Source of the DNA: Cylicocyclus nassatus
Taxonomy: Eukaryota; Nematoda; Chromadorea; Rhabditida; Strongylidae
Reading direction: 5' to 3'
Assembly: GCA_958299035.1 (NCBI GenBank)
Contig: CATQJL010000223.1
Location: 70,167,006 to 70,231,005 of the forward strand
DNA length: 64,000 nucleotides
Position 1 is the first letter of the stretch. Each line of letters opens with the position of its first letter. Below the pieces are notes generated by a model that did no database searches, was not told the origin of the DNA, and worked only from the letters and a program-made list of their open reading frames with translations. Below are positions 21,268 to 33,350 of the stretch, piece after piece. The translations under genes were made by a program, and so were the position numbers.

Positions 21268-23250
21268 TCTTTCAAGTTGGATTTTGAAGCACATTACGCA
21301 TTGAAATCTCAATAATTTCACATTTTCAACCGCTCATAACTTTTTGCAGATAACGTTGTCGCAGATATGGAAGGTAGATTTGGAATCAGCTCATCAAGAC
21401 GCATCTAATGGTATGCGGTTCATTCCAATTCGCCACCTTAAGTTGGGATCGTTCCCTCTTCAGAGGAATCACTAAAGCCTGAAAAGGCGTTTTTGATTAG
21501 TCAATCTCTATTAGGTCCTATTATTTTTTAATAGGCACTGAGGAATTGGAAAATTCGGTGACTGGTAAAGGAAGGTCTAAAGAGTTTGAAAAATAAACAG
21601 GAACCTCGGTGCGCAGTCAACCCCTTTTGTGAGAGCCACTTTTCTTACATGTGGTTTGGCGGAGTCATGAGCGTGGATGGCATCTCTCATAGTTTATACG
21701 TGCAAGTCTGCTCAGTTTTGAAATTTTGACAAACAGTCTTCAGAGCGACATCACACTACTCTGCTCTTACAGTACAATAGCATTTTGGCAAATGCATAGC
21801 GTACAAGACCAGCAGGATTACATTAATTTGAGTGCATCAACCTTTTGGAATGACAGATTGTTCTGGTCATGCTTTCAATGCTTATTCCAAATGATTTACC
21901 ATTGTCGCTTCTCATTGCCGCACTTAGTCAATTTTTTGCTGTAATTAATAACTCAGGCTGGAAAAGGATTGCTACATAAAATTATGAGCGACGAAAGCAG
22001 AGTCAACGCGCCCTTAAACTGCGATTGCGACAATTTGTGGGTACATGTCGCTGAAATTTTTCGGTATTGCAGCTTTAGCGAAGGTGGCTCCTAATAAGGT
22101 TATATGACACTTCAGGGCCTGCTGACAATTTTACGCAGCTATAATTGCGATTTAAAGGATGCTCGTTTATATGGCAGAAACACCTTCCAGGACACTGCAA
22201 AATATTAGCTTTCACTTCTCTAGATCTGAACTTTCTGAAGTAAACTTGAACCTACCTCAAAAAAGACGTGGTCTTGGCAAATGCATTGCGCACAATGATG
22301 GTTTCCTCAACGGTCTTACGCTCAAATTTAAGCTTCGAGAATACAAATATTCGATAATCGCGTTTTCGTACGTCGAATTTAGAGCCGCGTAAACTTCCCT
22401 ACAAAGCGTCTTCTGCAATTTCGGTGGAATCCCAGAAACTAAAAGACTTCCTCTACAGATCCATATATGGCAACCCTTAACAGCCCCCTGACACCCTCTT
22501 GAAATATGGTATCAACATCAAAGGCGCAAAAAGGAAAAAACTATCCGAATGACCTAATACAATGCGCTGATCAAATCCTTCCATATTTTTAATGGATCTT
22601 ATTGTGTTAGATTTGGTGCTTTGAGCTCTAGCCACGAAATAGCTTTGATATTCAGTTGAGCAGCTGAAGCAGACGCAAGCACCATATTCAGTGCAGTGGG
22701 AGACGTTCAACGAAGCGAACATATTATCTGCAACGAGCGTCATACAAGCGCTCGCGGAGGAATTTCGACGAGATATGCGAACTTTACAATTTGGGCAGAA
22801 TTCATGAGGACGTGTATTTGTAGGCTCGTAACTCGGCGAATTTCACAGACTGGAGCCTGAGTAATACACCATTCGATAGCACAGTTCCTAGTAACTTTGA
22901 CTGAGAAAAGCAAGCAGGCAAGGTTTCTGACAGATACGCGAGAAGTGCGGCCAAAGTTACGTACTTTCGTGATGAAGTTACAGTCACCTCACCGTATCTC
23001 TCCAAAAAGACCCTGTAATCCTCAAAGACCACAATTTTCGTAAAGAGCGTGTTCGAAAACCTCTATAAGCGAAGTTTCCTTACAATTCAAAAGCATCAAC
23101 ATTTTGACCAAAATCCATCGGCGCGCTTCCGGAGCGTAAAGCGAGAAAAAATGAAAGAACCCGAACATATCGGAAAACTTGCTTGTAGAGGTTATGCGAT
23201 CTGTTGATTTCGAAACTCACATCTGCTTAGCAAGATAGCTTCGTATCCTG
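21268..23250. other. Intergenic; Tc-like fragment near 21.4 kb
   Basis: No gene supported. At about 21350-21480 the order GCAGATATGGAAG, GATGCG and CACC..AAGTTG..GTTCCCTC matches the arms of the Tc-like element at 18.5-18.9 kb. The rest has short open frames only. Confidence 0.4.
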
Positions 23251-23251
23251 C

Positions 23252-23865
23252 TGATATGGCGAGTAGAATTTGGGACGACAAGATTTTTCCACTATTCACC
23301 AGCCCTTCTATTTCCTTTGAAAAGAAACCTGCGACTACTATTTAGCACATCATAATCTACAGAAAAAGTGCTATCGAAAGATCCTTGCTGAAATGTACTC
23401 GGGACAATGTTCGCTGCATTACACCTTCGCGAAAAGACGTCCTCAGAAAGATTCAAGAATACTGAAATCGAAATACCAAGGACATGCTGTACATAGGAAG
23501 ATTCGACTTGATGAGCTGAGCAAGGCGCAGTTTTCGGATTCAAAATATACTTATTCCGAAGGAAGTTATGGCGAGTAGAATTTAGAAACGCGTGATTTTT
23601 CCAAAATTCACCAACGCTTTCACCTCATTTGGAAAGAAGTCTGAGCCTATTTTTAGCGCACAATAATTTACAAGAACAGTATTATCGAATAGTACTTAGA
23701 AAAGTCTTCTATGTTGGGTAGGCGTTGCTTCACATATTCGCGAAAGGACCTCCGCAGAACAAATTGAAAAAACTAGAAACGGAATATCGAAAACTTCGTG
23801 CCCCCACTTCCAATATATCAGAAGATTCTCCGCGCCGAGCTGAATCGAACGGTGGCCTTGGATTC
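23252..23865. repeat. Diverged tandem duplication, two units of about 310 bp
   Basis: Units start at about 23252 and 23566 with ATGGCGAGTAGAATTT. They then share TTTTTCC, ATTCACCA, GAAAAG/GAAAGAA, AGCRCA, TTTAC/TCTACAG, the TTCGCGAAA block and GAAATCGAAATAC / GAAACGGAATATC in order. Open frames in them are not conserved between units. Confidence 0.6.
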
Positions 23866-23904
23866 AGAATTCGTCCACTCTGAAGCGAGATATGGCCACG
23901 CGAC

Positions 23905-24030
23905 GCTGAGTATGGACATGTCCATACATGTATGGACATGTACGGACATGTACGGACATGTCCATACATGTACGGACATGTCCATACATGTATGGACATG
24001 TCCGTACATGTTCATACATGTCCATACATT
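23905..24030. repeat. Short palindromic tandem array (GGACATGTCC-like)
   Basis: Repeated, largely self-complementary units built from TATGGACATG, TACGGACATG and GTCCATACATG. All six frames are open across it because of the repeat, which gives repetitive His/Cys/Met frames on both strands that should not be taken as genes. Confidence 0.85.
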
Positions 24031-25200
24031 CGCGTCTTTTTTTCAAAAAATGTGAGCGGTATTGTATGGATAGGCTCAAGGAAACAGACCCCTGGTTGCC
24101 AAACGGTTTAGCACTCGAAGCTGTCTGTGCCAACAAATAAGATCTTTGCATACATCAAAAATTATGCAAACCGCATTTTAACCTGACTTCAATATGTTTA
24201 CAAGGTATGTAAGAATAGCTATTATGCACAGTCTAGCCCATACCTTGATGAGTTGAATGCTGAACTAGTGTGCAAAAACTTTTTGGAGCAAGAATGCAAG
24301 CTTCTATGATTGAGGACGGACGGAGCTGACGGACTGCAACTTAAAAACTGCTTAACGACAGGTTCAATCTTTATTTCATATCAACAGCATGAAGCTCACG
24401 TCACTTCTCTAGGAGAGGAAGGTTCATCTGTTGATTGAATATGTATATTAACCTTCAAACCGTTGCCATCCGCTACAAGTTATGAACGTAGGTTTTGTAA
24501 AGCTTCAAACCATGTCTAGAAAGGAAATGTCACCATATGCACGAACTAAGATGAAATTGAAAGGGAAGAATTTGCTCTGAGTACTGAACTACAAGCACAG
24601 TATCTTGGAATTTTCGAAGGTTTGTTCTGCCTTATGCGTGCTGTTTATCGCTTCGTAACGCGACATGAGGTAGCAATGCTTGAGCTTCATGTTTGACTAG
24701 ATAATCTGTGCTCCTCCACATTAGCTTTTCTTGAACAGGCAGTCCCTGTGGTATTCATTACATAGAAAAACTGGAGCATTGGCTTAGTGTCTGCATTTTT
24801 GAAAAGAGTTCCGGAGATAGCATCGAAGAATCTGGAAATGTAGGGCTAAACACTTGCAAAGTCGCTGCTAATTTTTATGTCTCTATAGGAAGTCTTGTAT
24901 CTAACATGTATCTATTTGATATACCAGTGTTGCATCATTTCACAATCTTTTGCAGACACTCAAAAAATCTGGGGTGTACATTTGCAGAAAATAAATATAT
25001 TGTCCTTGTCCATGTGCTCAATCAAAATCTGCTTTGAACCGTCCACCTCGACAAAGCAAAACAATAGCAAAGGATCACACAACGGGACAGTCAAAATACA
25101 GGTTTATATGAAGTGTGACACAAAGAAAATATTATAACTTTGTGTCGTGAAACGACTCAAAATACGCAAGTAATTACTTCACAATATACAAGTAATTGTT
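24031..25200. other. Intergenic, nothing recognised
   Basis: AT-rich sequence with short open frames only (the longest, 80 codons at 24895-25137, resembles nothing I know). Confidence 0.5.
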
Positions 25201-25659
25201 GAGCTGAACCCTTGTTTTGTGGATAAATAAAAGTTAAACATGAGCTTTTTTTGAAAGAAAAGTTGCATGAGTGCGAATGAAGTTCTTTGAACAACATCAT
25301 CTTAGCTTTGCTTTCACTTGGTTCGCTTTGAGTGCGTATGCATGAATATTTCTGCGGCTAGGGAAGCGGCGTTCCCCTTGATGAAAAAACCGGCGACCTT
25401 CTCCCGCGGCCCTTTACCAGAAACGCTTTGCTCACAGCAAGAATAATCATACATACAAATCTTAGACTGTGCTCATACCTGTTCTGCGTTCCAGAACACT
25501 TAAGGATCAGTATGAACGCAGCCGTGCCACCATTATTGGAATGTGATACTGACATGTTAGCTTTGCGAGAATGCCTTTGCTTGTTTATCTTGCTCTTTTA
25601 TCTTCCTTTCCGTAAGTCAACATAAATGTTCTCTTCAGTTGGAGTTTGCGTCTCACAAG

Positions 25660-26105
25660 GAGCTACCTAACTTAGCTCGTCCTTTTGGGGAGAGACATAT
25701 ATATTCTGAATCAGATTCAAACGCTGATTCCAAATAAGCTAATAGCTGCTACACCCTATTCCGAAACGAGTTATGGGCTAATTCTGAGCGAAATTGGCGT
25801 ATTCATCGACCCACCAGCATCGCGGCTTGATCATCTAAGCACTAATACACATGCGTTAAGATATTTTTCTAGTAAGAAAAAATTGGTTCTGTGTTTTTTC
25901 GACATCAGCACCTTTTTTGCGAATTTTCATCTACAGGCAGCCTTGCCATATTTAGTAGTATGCCAATTTTGCGCAGGAAAAGCCTATGACTCGCTTTGGA
26001 ATGGTGCGCGGCAGCTAGGTATGTAGCATATCTGAAATCAGCGATTGAAGGCTGATTCAGAATATATATGTTCCTAACCAAAAAATCGAGCTAAGTTAGG
26101 TAGCT
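25660..26105. mobile_element. Foldback MITE, 446 bp
   Basis: The ends are GAGCTACCTAACTTAGCTCG and its inverse, followed inward by ATATATATTCTGAATCAGA on the left and its complement on the right. Copy B of the duplication has no such sequence at the matching point (about 43218), so this is an insertion. The target duplication is not clear. Confidence 0.7.
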
Positions 26106-27625
26106 CTCTTTATCAATTTAGTTTTAACGTTCAGTACGGAAGACAGAAGATGCAGATGAAAGTTTGCACTTTCTCATATTGAAACTTCCATTCAAACATC
26201 AAATTCCACCTCCCATTGTCCTCGCGTAATGATTCATAAACTATTTTTTTTAGTTGCTACCAAGAGGAAGCAAAAAAAAGAGACTTATGTTATCGAGTGT
26301 GACTTGTATGAAACAATAGTAAGTGTACTGCGATTAAATGTTTATGAAAGTGCAAACGGTGGAGGATGTGCAGCTGTTTCCTACATCATTTACTGTCAAC
26401 ACAGACGACCGTTTGCCACAAGGTTTGTTCAGTGTTTGGGTGAAGCTTATACAAGTTAATAATAGCGAAGAGCAATTAATGTTTTTGAGACGCAGACGAG
26501 GAAAGCCACGCACCTGTTTCCTGCATAAATATCTATTGTACTAAAGGACTGGATTTTATTGTCACAAGGTGAATAGTGAAACGTATATAAAGGGAGTGAT
26601 TCCCTTCCTCTCCAAATTCGTTGAATTATTTTTTTTTAAATAGACTTACATATTTGTTTGACATTGTTCACCTTTAACCTAAGTATGTGTTAGAGGGTCC
26701 AGATTCGACAAACCTTTTGCTTGTTAAATATCTTAAGTACATAACTGAATCTTCGAGCAGACAACATACGGACGAAACATCTAGAACAGAAAAAAATTCT
26801 CAAAATTTTACAATTTGATGCTTTTCCGTCGAAGAATTTGTTTTTTGCTCTTCATGCTTATTTTCTCAAAACACAGAAAGAAAAGTGTCTCATACCTGCT
26901 TAGTGTAATTAATCGGTCTTTGTCCCTGGGTTGCAAACTCTCTTCCCTTTGGTGCAAAAATGAAAAGAAACTTTTTTACGACTCAAAGTATGTGCTTCAG
27001 TCAGGGAGTTGCATAGATTCAAGGTACGTCGTCAAATGCAGAACAACATTTGGAAGTAGGGATGAGCAATGACTTGCAAACGCACATGTACGCTTGATTC
27101 CTTTTGGTAAAGAAATATTATTTATTACATCGCGTCATTGCATTCTGGCGACGTGAGAGCTCACTTTTACACAGACTGTTTTGAGGAAACTGACATAGAT
27201 TTTTTGGTTTACTATTCACCCATGCTTTGCGTGCTAGATGTACCTTCATAACGCGGTCTTATTTGTACAATTTCGCTTTCATAACGCTGCGTGATTACCT
27301 TGAGTTTGGCTCATGTTTTTGCAATTTGCGGGTACTCTAATCTGTTAATCTGTGTAGATTGTAGTACCGAGTATTTTTTTGAACCAGTCAAGTCTATAGT
27401 TACGAAAATGAGATGACTTTTTAGACTGTGATGTCCTCTGAACAGGCTCTGAATTGGGCAGTATATTACACATCGAACTTAAAAAGTTGAAGCGTCATGG
27501 GTCTGAGGTGTTTCAAGGACCAAGAAACATTACGAGCCTTTTAGCAATGGGATATTTTCCTGAACTAAATATCCCGCTTTGAAGGCAAAAGGCCTAATAC
27601 TCCATAGCCTTCTTTGCGATCGAAA

Positions 27626-27635
27626 ATTTATATAC
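27626..27635 (+). promoter_or_regulatory. TATA-like element upstream of the secreted-peptide gene
   Basis: TTTATATACA lies about 35 nt before the ATG. The paralog has TATAAA 27 nt before its ATG in a similar context (both are followed by ACACGT). A promoter this close would leave almost no 5' UTR, so it may be coincidental AT richness. Confidence 0.35.
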
Positions 27636-27651
27636 ACGTATGTACAAGTAT

Positions 27652-27660
27652 ATATTCTAG
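27652..27660 (+). promoter_or_regulatory. Probable trans-splice acceptor
   Basis: ATATTCTAG is followed by AAACA and then the ATG. The paralog has CGTTTTAG, AAGCA, ATG with the same 5-nt spacing. In nematodes an AG so close to the start codon usually marks spliced-leader addition. Confidence 0.5.
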
Positions 27661-27665
27661 AAACA

Positions 27666-27924
27666 ATGCATATGCAACTTTTCTATCTACTCCTAATGGT
27701 GTGCGCATTTGTTGCAGTGACTGCCGATGAACCTGCCGACGATCTTTCTGCGATGGTAAGTTCAAAACTTAAGTCAGTTGAGGATACACTGTAAAAAAAA
27801 TTGCTCATTTCTACAGTGCAGAGATTACTGCACCATATACGAACCTGAAACGCCATACCATGAATGCATAGATTATTGTCTAGAGCACGAGGACCAAATA
27901 AGGAGTTGGTTTTTTCAACCATAA
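27666..27924 (+). CDS. Small secreted Cys-rich peptide, two exons
   Basis: Exon 1 is 27666-27755 (30 codons), the intron 27756-27816 (61 nt, GTAAGT to TTTCTACAG) and exon 2 27817-27924, giving 65 residues. Residues 1-20 are a signal peptide (MHMQLFYLLLMVCAFVAVTA), so the product should be secreted. The mature part is acidic and has CX3C-X11-CX3C (Cys 31, 35, 47, 51), a spacing that could form a disulfide-pinned helical hairpin; this fold is inference. Exon 2 starts CRDYC, and the paralog at 46520 starts its second exon CEKFC. Unspliced reading stops after 42 codons. An AATAAA follows the stop by 5 nt. Coding is supported by conservation of start context, signal peptide, intron phase and poly(A) region with the paralog. 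The function is not known; a role among excreted/secreted small proteins is a guess. Confidence 0.75.
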
Positions 27925-27929
27925 ATGCA

Positions 27930-27935
27930 AATAAA
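27930..27935 (+). other. Poly(A) signal
   Basis: AATAAA within TGCAAATAAAT, followed by CTTGGAAGTGTTTGTC. The same context follows the paralog at 47129. Confidence 0.65.
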
Positions 27936-28254
27936 TCTTGGAAGTGTTTGTCCAGTTTTCTGTTCATTGATGGAAGAAAAGAAAGATATTGCATAGATTA
28001 GTAGGCAGTCTTAGTTTAGTGACGGCAGATTATTCATACCTAACAGCTTACAGCTCGTATCTGTAAATTTTAGATAACTAAAACCGTCCGTTGTATGAAT
28101 TTTTGAAGGACTAAGATTGGCTTAGCAAAATTTTTCACAACATTATGTTTTTTCTTGGAATCTTGACGGCTGAGTGCAAATTACGTCGAATGACTGAATT
28201 TCTACGCCTAAAGAATTGAATGAAGAAAACGGCCATTCTCAACAAAAAGAGTGG

Positions 28255-28852
28255 TTAGCGAAGTTAAAAGGAAGCCACCCACCAACTTCAAGAGGAGGGT
28301 GTTGAGACATTAGACGATTGCTTCATAAAAGCTCATTTTGCGCCAATCGAGTGGTCAAGTTCAAAATATAAGAACTTTCTTTTGATAGCATAGAAAGTAT
28401 GGACTAACTGCAGAAGAAAGCCAAAGAAAAACAATTGCTGAAATGTCTTCATCGTCAGAACAAAATTGATTTCCACTCTTGTTCTAGCCATTAACGCTTA
28501 TTCCCTCCAAACTTCCTACGCCGTCTACGCTCCACAATCGCGAGACAAGTGGAAAGGCTTCAAATTAACGCACATAAGAGCATGTCTTGCAAGGTTTTAC
28601 CTAGAGAGCCGTTCGCTCAAATCATCTTTCTTTCAACATATTCGGTAAATTACTTTTGATTAGCAGAACATTGTTAGCTGAATGCTATTTTGCTGCTATA
28701 TAGTCTTGATGTGACATTGACTGACCTATAAAGTATGAAGCCTAGGGCTGACCAAATAACTGAACACAATTTTTTTTGAAGTTTTGCAGAAAGTTTTAGT
28801 TAAAGAGGGCTCTTGTCCATTTTCAATTCCGTGAGGGGACGTAATTGGAATT
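28255..28852. repeat. End of copy A: secreted-protein-like relic
   Basis: This stretch matches 62975-63548. In copy A the frame reads TKLISTLVLAINAYSLQTSY but its ATG is lost (AGA in its place). In copy B the ATG is present and the frame stops after 27 codons. Neither copy is an intact gene as it stands. Confidence 0.5.
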
Positions 28853-29099
28853 TTCAGTATATAGATTTCTTCAATCAAGAGGGACGGCCAATGTGCAAAA
28901 TTACTGCGAAGATGTTTTGGCCCAACCCTCACAATATAAAGCAAATTCTGCGCGTCCCTCTCCAAAGTCTCCGGTTAAAATGTTAGCGTTCGTTTGCTTC
29001 CAAACTATGCATTCTTAGTTTCATTAACTGCCAAGACTCTAGCAAGAACTGCATAACGTAAGCATCTTATTACTTGACCGCTGGCTATATTTTTCCAAA

Positions 29100-32060
29100 A
29101 ATTGCCAATACAATATACAATATAAAGTACATAGACCTGCTTGCCAAAAGGCGACGCTTACCATGAGACAAATCCGTCGCTACCGAAAATACGATGTTAC
29201 GCCGCGACAGATACGTTGCATCGTCATAACTCTGCTTATAGACGAAAATTTTATAGTCTTCGATTGAATTAGGTAAAATTGAGCACTGACACTGACAAGT
29301 TGTCCGCAAGCATCTTCTTTTTTCCTCAGCTTTCACATGAAATTTGCCATTTGAAATATCTATGAAACTGAGTGAAAGTTGCTATATTTATGGAACTGAG
29401 TGAAAGCTGCTAAGTTTGAAAAGCAGCTAAGGAGTTCACTGCCTAGAATTATGCAAATCATTCTTAACGCTGAATCTACAGAAAATTCTCCACAAGTTTT
29501 AGAGAGAACAGCTGACTGTGATTTTCATCGATGGAGACATGGGTCTCTGATCCAATGTTGGCCACCTAAAATTGCAAATTGAGAGCTTGACCAGAGTAGC
29601 ATAAGTTGGGGGATTATCATTCCAGATTTATGAAAACCTAGTAAAGGTAGTACAGCCACAATTTAAAAAATACCACTAAGCTTGAGTTCTTGTCAAGAGA
29701 AGTCAATGGAAAAATTGGTGGAAATTGTCAATTTTCGGCTGAAAATTCGGAGGTATTTTCATGGTATTTCCATTTGTCGAATGCACAAATGCTCATAGAC
29801 TTGTCATTTTGTGAACCACGACGAGGTAAGCACTTAAAAAATGTAAACATCTGTTCAGGAAATCACTTAAAAGAAACCAAATTTGAATCACTCACTGCCG
29901 GGTGCAACCGCAACTAAATGAGCAGCTTTCCCTATTTCGGATAAACCTAAGGATTTCAATGATTGAAAAAATTAACCATGGAAATGCTGAAATTGGGAAA
30001 TAGGCTGATCACTTCAGTTTCTGACAGTGTTTCGATTCATCAAGGCAATTAATCTGAGGTCGAGACTGGTGTTCGCACCTTCTGCGATGCCGCGGCAGGG
30101 CACTTTCACAAAATCCACTTAGCATGAAAAATCCATTACCAGACCAACTTCGTCCTAAAAAACACTTTTTCATAAATCCACAACTACTTGATCTTACATA
30201 AAGTGCTTGAGATGGGAGAAAAGTATGATTTACAAGTATAGACTGCTGCCACAGCGCGTTTATTCTCCTTGAACGCCATTGAACGTTTGAGCTGGGAAAT
30301 GACTCTTGCACGTTTTGGATGACGAGTTGTTGGATTGAACTAATACGATTATTAAGAAGTACGGCTGAGTTGTGGCCAATGCTAATAGAAGGCTGATGTT
30401 CTCTTTACGTCACCGGCGCTAGATTAGCTTTCTTTGCTCTTTCCTCGATACTTCTAATCACTATCCATAACACTAGTTCATTGCACAGTGAAGATAATCA
30501 GTAAATGGAGCAATGGGTGGGCCATGACCTCTGAGAAGCGAAGGTGCTAGAACCCTCCTGGGTGAAATGCTGGTGCTAACTATGGTGTGAGGAAAGGTGC
30601 TATGATCCCTGCACGCCCTCCGGGAAAACCCTGTGATAAAGGAGAACTCTGTGAAAGACAAAGGAGAACACATAATCCTGATCTTTCCATTTGTCATAAA
30701 CTTTTATACTTTACGTTGTATTTTAATGCATCCAAAAGTACATGCCATGATAATACTTCTGTAGAAAACTCTATAGAAAACTCTACTGAAACCTTCTTTG
30801 GAAAATATTAAAAATTGATTCAAAACATCTAACAAGTTCTCCTTTGTCTTTCCTTTCAAGAAACTCGCAGGATTTTTCCTTCTCTCTTCGAGCTATTCAC
30901 GTTTTAATCAAAACTTAAATTAGATACAAAAATCAAAATTGTAAAATCGGATTTCTTTCCTTCTAAAAAACTTAAAGTTTTCTACTGTCTCTTCAAAATT
31001 TTCGAAATCGTCATAATCAAATCCTCAATCAAATACAAAAATCAAAATCATAAATTTGGATTTTGGCTGAGGGAGCCTTTTTAAGTCTGAAGTTGAAAAA
31101 GCTTGTGCTGCGGCATCGCAGAAGGTGCGGGCACCAGTCTCGACCTCAGGTTACGCCTCGATAAATAGAGGCCAAGACACTGCCAGAAACTCAAATAATC
31201 AACTTCTTTTAGAATTTCAGCATTTCCATGTTTAGTTTCTTCAACTGCATTTGAAATCCTTAGATTTACCGAAAAAACTGCTCATTATAAGCGCAGCTGC
31301 ACCCACCTTCCTTAAAATATGGAATGTAATTTGTGAGTGCTTTTTATTTGGTGATTTCCTGGAGAGATATTTACAGAATGCTCATCTTGTCGCTGTTCAG
31401 AAAATAACAAATTATGAGCATTTGTGCATTTAACAAATTGAAAATACTATTTAATAATACCTCCGAATTTTCAGTTGAAATTGGACAATTTCGATCCAAT
31501 TTTTCCATTGACTTCTCTCGAGAAGTACTCAGAGCTTACTGATATTTTTTCGCTGTGGCTTGTACTATCACTACTCGGTTTTTCATAACTCCGGAATAAT
31601 AGTTCCTCGACTTACGCTCGTCCGATCATTTTGATTTGCAATTTTGGGTTGCCAACCTCAGTTCAGAGACCCCCATCTCCATCGATGAAAACCACAGTTA
31701 GTGATTCTTTCCAAAACTTGAAGAACTGTGAAGAACTTTCTGTAGATTCAGCATTAGATAATGATTTGGAGATTTCTAGGCAGTGAACTTTTTAACTGCT
31801 TTTTGAACTTCGCAGCTTTCATCAATTTTCGTGCAGAAGTTGAAGGAAAAAAGAAGATGCTTGTGGACAATTTGTCAGCGCCAGTGCTCAAGTTTACCAA
31901 ATTCGACCAAAATTATGAAATTCTTGTCTAAGCAGAGTTATGACGGTGCGACGTATCTGTCTCGAGGTAGCCGTCGAATTTTTGTCAGCGACGGATTTGT
32001 CTCGTCGTAAGCGTCGACTTTTGGCAAAAGGGTCTACGTACTTTATTTTGTAAACTTATT
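29100..32060. repeat. Large inverted repeat, arms about 1 kb, total about 3 kb
   Basis: Left arm (about 29100-30105) and right arm (about 31100-32060) carry matching blocks in mirrored order. AAAGTACATAGACC and GGTCTACGTACTTT mark the outer ends. Next come TTGCCAAAAGGCGACGCTTA and its counterpart, then the block that ends GAAGATGC / GCATCTTC. The GGTCTCTGA...TTGGCCACC block and the GACTGGTGTTCGCACCTTC block lie nearest the centre. Identity is moderate, with indels. The central 1 kb has a 74-codon frame (30587-30811) that I do not recognise. Probably an old foldback transposon. Confidence 0.7.
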
Positions 32061-32688
32061 ATGTTGCGGAATGTAGTGGTTGGTAATCATGGTAGCAGTG
32101 ATGTTAAAATTTCATCAACTTTGATTTAGACAAAGTTACTCGTTTGCAACGGTTGCAAACTAGCATTCCGTCGCGACTATTCTGAAATGCTTCAAGAATA
32201 ATTTTTCTCAAACAAATTTACATTTTTTTAGTTCTCATTGAAGTGGTAATCCAGATATGACACTAAAATTCAGAAAAATTCATTCTCAGTAAAGTTACGA
32301 GCCTGCGACATTTTCGTCGCAGATCAATCCGTCGCCACTCTACTAAAGAATTTTAAAAACTGTTTGGAGAAAAATTTTGTTCTCAGAACCGCCTTCTTGT
32401 GAACATTCCAAAAATCTTATTAGATTTGCAAAAAAGCCTTTTTTTGAAAGATTCTATGAGCTTCCTACAATTTTCTGTTGATTTATCTGCGCCGTGGAAA
32501 AATTTATTCCTGGTGTTTTTTTTAACGCGGATTAGGGGCGTACATCACCATTCTCATCTTGTGGTAGAAGATAAAATTTGTGAAAATTCTGTCGCTGTTC
32601 TAACCTCGTTATACGCTCGATTCTAGAAACTATCCATTTTGAGCAATTTCCGTACTTAGCTCTAAATTGCCACTAAAATGGCTATATA

Positions 32689-33348
32689 CAGGGCGTCCCA
32701 AAAGTAAGTACACACTGCCTAATCTTTAATAACTTTCATACCACAAATTTTTTGTTTAGATCTGATTACGATTCAGTAGAGCAGGCCTGGAGTTCGATAT
32801 ATAGTCTGGAGCAAACATACAAGTTCATCCATCGCTCTTCATCACTGTAGGATTACGATAGGAAATCCAAGAAGGTTTTGAGCCATGGAGCCCCAGCTCG
32901 CCTTAAGAACGAGACCAAACGGCCTGAAAATTCTCATATTAGGCTAGTCATAGCCGCTGACACTAAATATTTTTTTTTGCACTTTACGAAAATTTTTCGT
33001 TCATAAGTTATGCCAAGTAAACCGCAATAGCTGCTTTTACAACGCTTCTTGAAATTATGATTACACCTTTCTAAAAGCTCTACATTTCCTAAGAACTTGA
33101 GTAATAAATACAGCACGCGTGGAGACCTGTTACACAGCTTTTCCGATTAATCGGAAAAACTTTTTTTGAACACGGCTAGTCCACAGTGACGCTGTAAGCT
33201 GAAAATTTCTATAGTATCCATAAGCGATGGGTGATTCGCTCTCTACAGTGAATTTAAGTGGAAGCTAGCTCTACAGAATGGTGCCTGATGGTAGGAAAAT
33301 GACTTATATAACGATTGAAAAGTGCGTACTTACTTTTGGGACACCCTG
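32689..33348. mobile_element. Tc-like MITE, 660 bp
   Basis: The ends are CAGGGCGTCCCAAAAGTAAG and, inverted, CAGGGTGTCCCAAAAGTAAG. TA flanks both sides (32687-32688 and 33349-33350). Internal blocks (CTGTAGGATTACG, AAGCGATGGGTGATTCGCT, AGCTCTACAGAATGG) recur in the relics at 4905 and 17953. No transposase is encoded. Confidence 0.8.
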
Positions 33349-33350
33349 TA

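Larger units (their letters stand above)
25200..28852. repeat. Segmental duplication, copy A
   Basis: Blocks recur in the same order and orientation in copy B (43030-47350, then 62975-63548). Examples are CAGAAGATGCAGA (26148; 43252), TGCCACAAGGTTTGTTCAG (26416; 43741), TTCGAGCAGACA (26753; 45667), the secreted-peptide gene (27666; 46520), TTCTGTTCATTGAT (27959; 47159) and ACATTGTTAGCTGAA (28669; 63362). Copy A has two insertions that B lacks, about 25345-25628 (unrecognised) and 25660-26105 (foldback). Divergence is substantial, so the event is old. Confidence 0.8.

Noticed and set aside
20632..21321. Open frames of 189-229 codons across the gap
   Set aside because: They are open only because N positions hide stops; the flanks are adapter sequence.
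23730..24151. His/Cys/Met-rich frames
   Set aside because: All come from the palindromic GGACATGTCC-type array.
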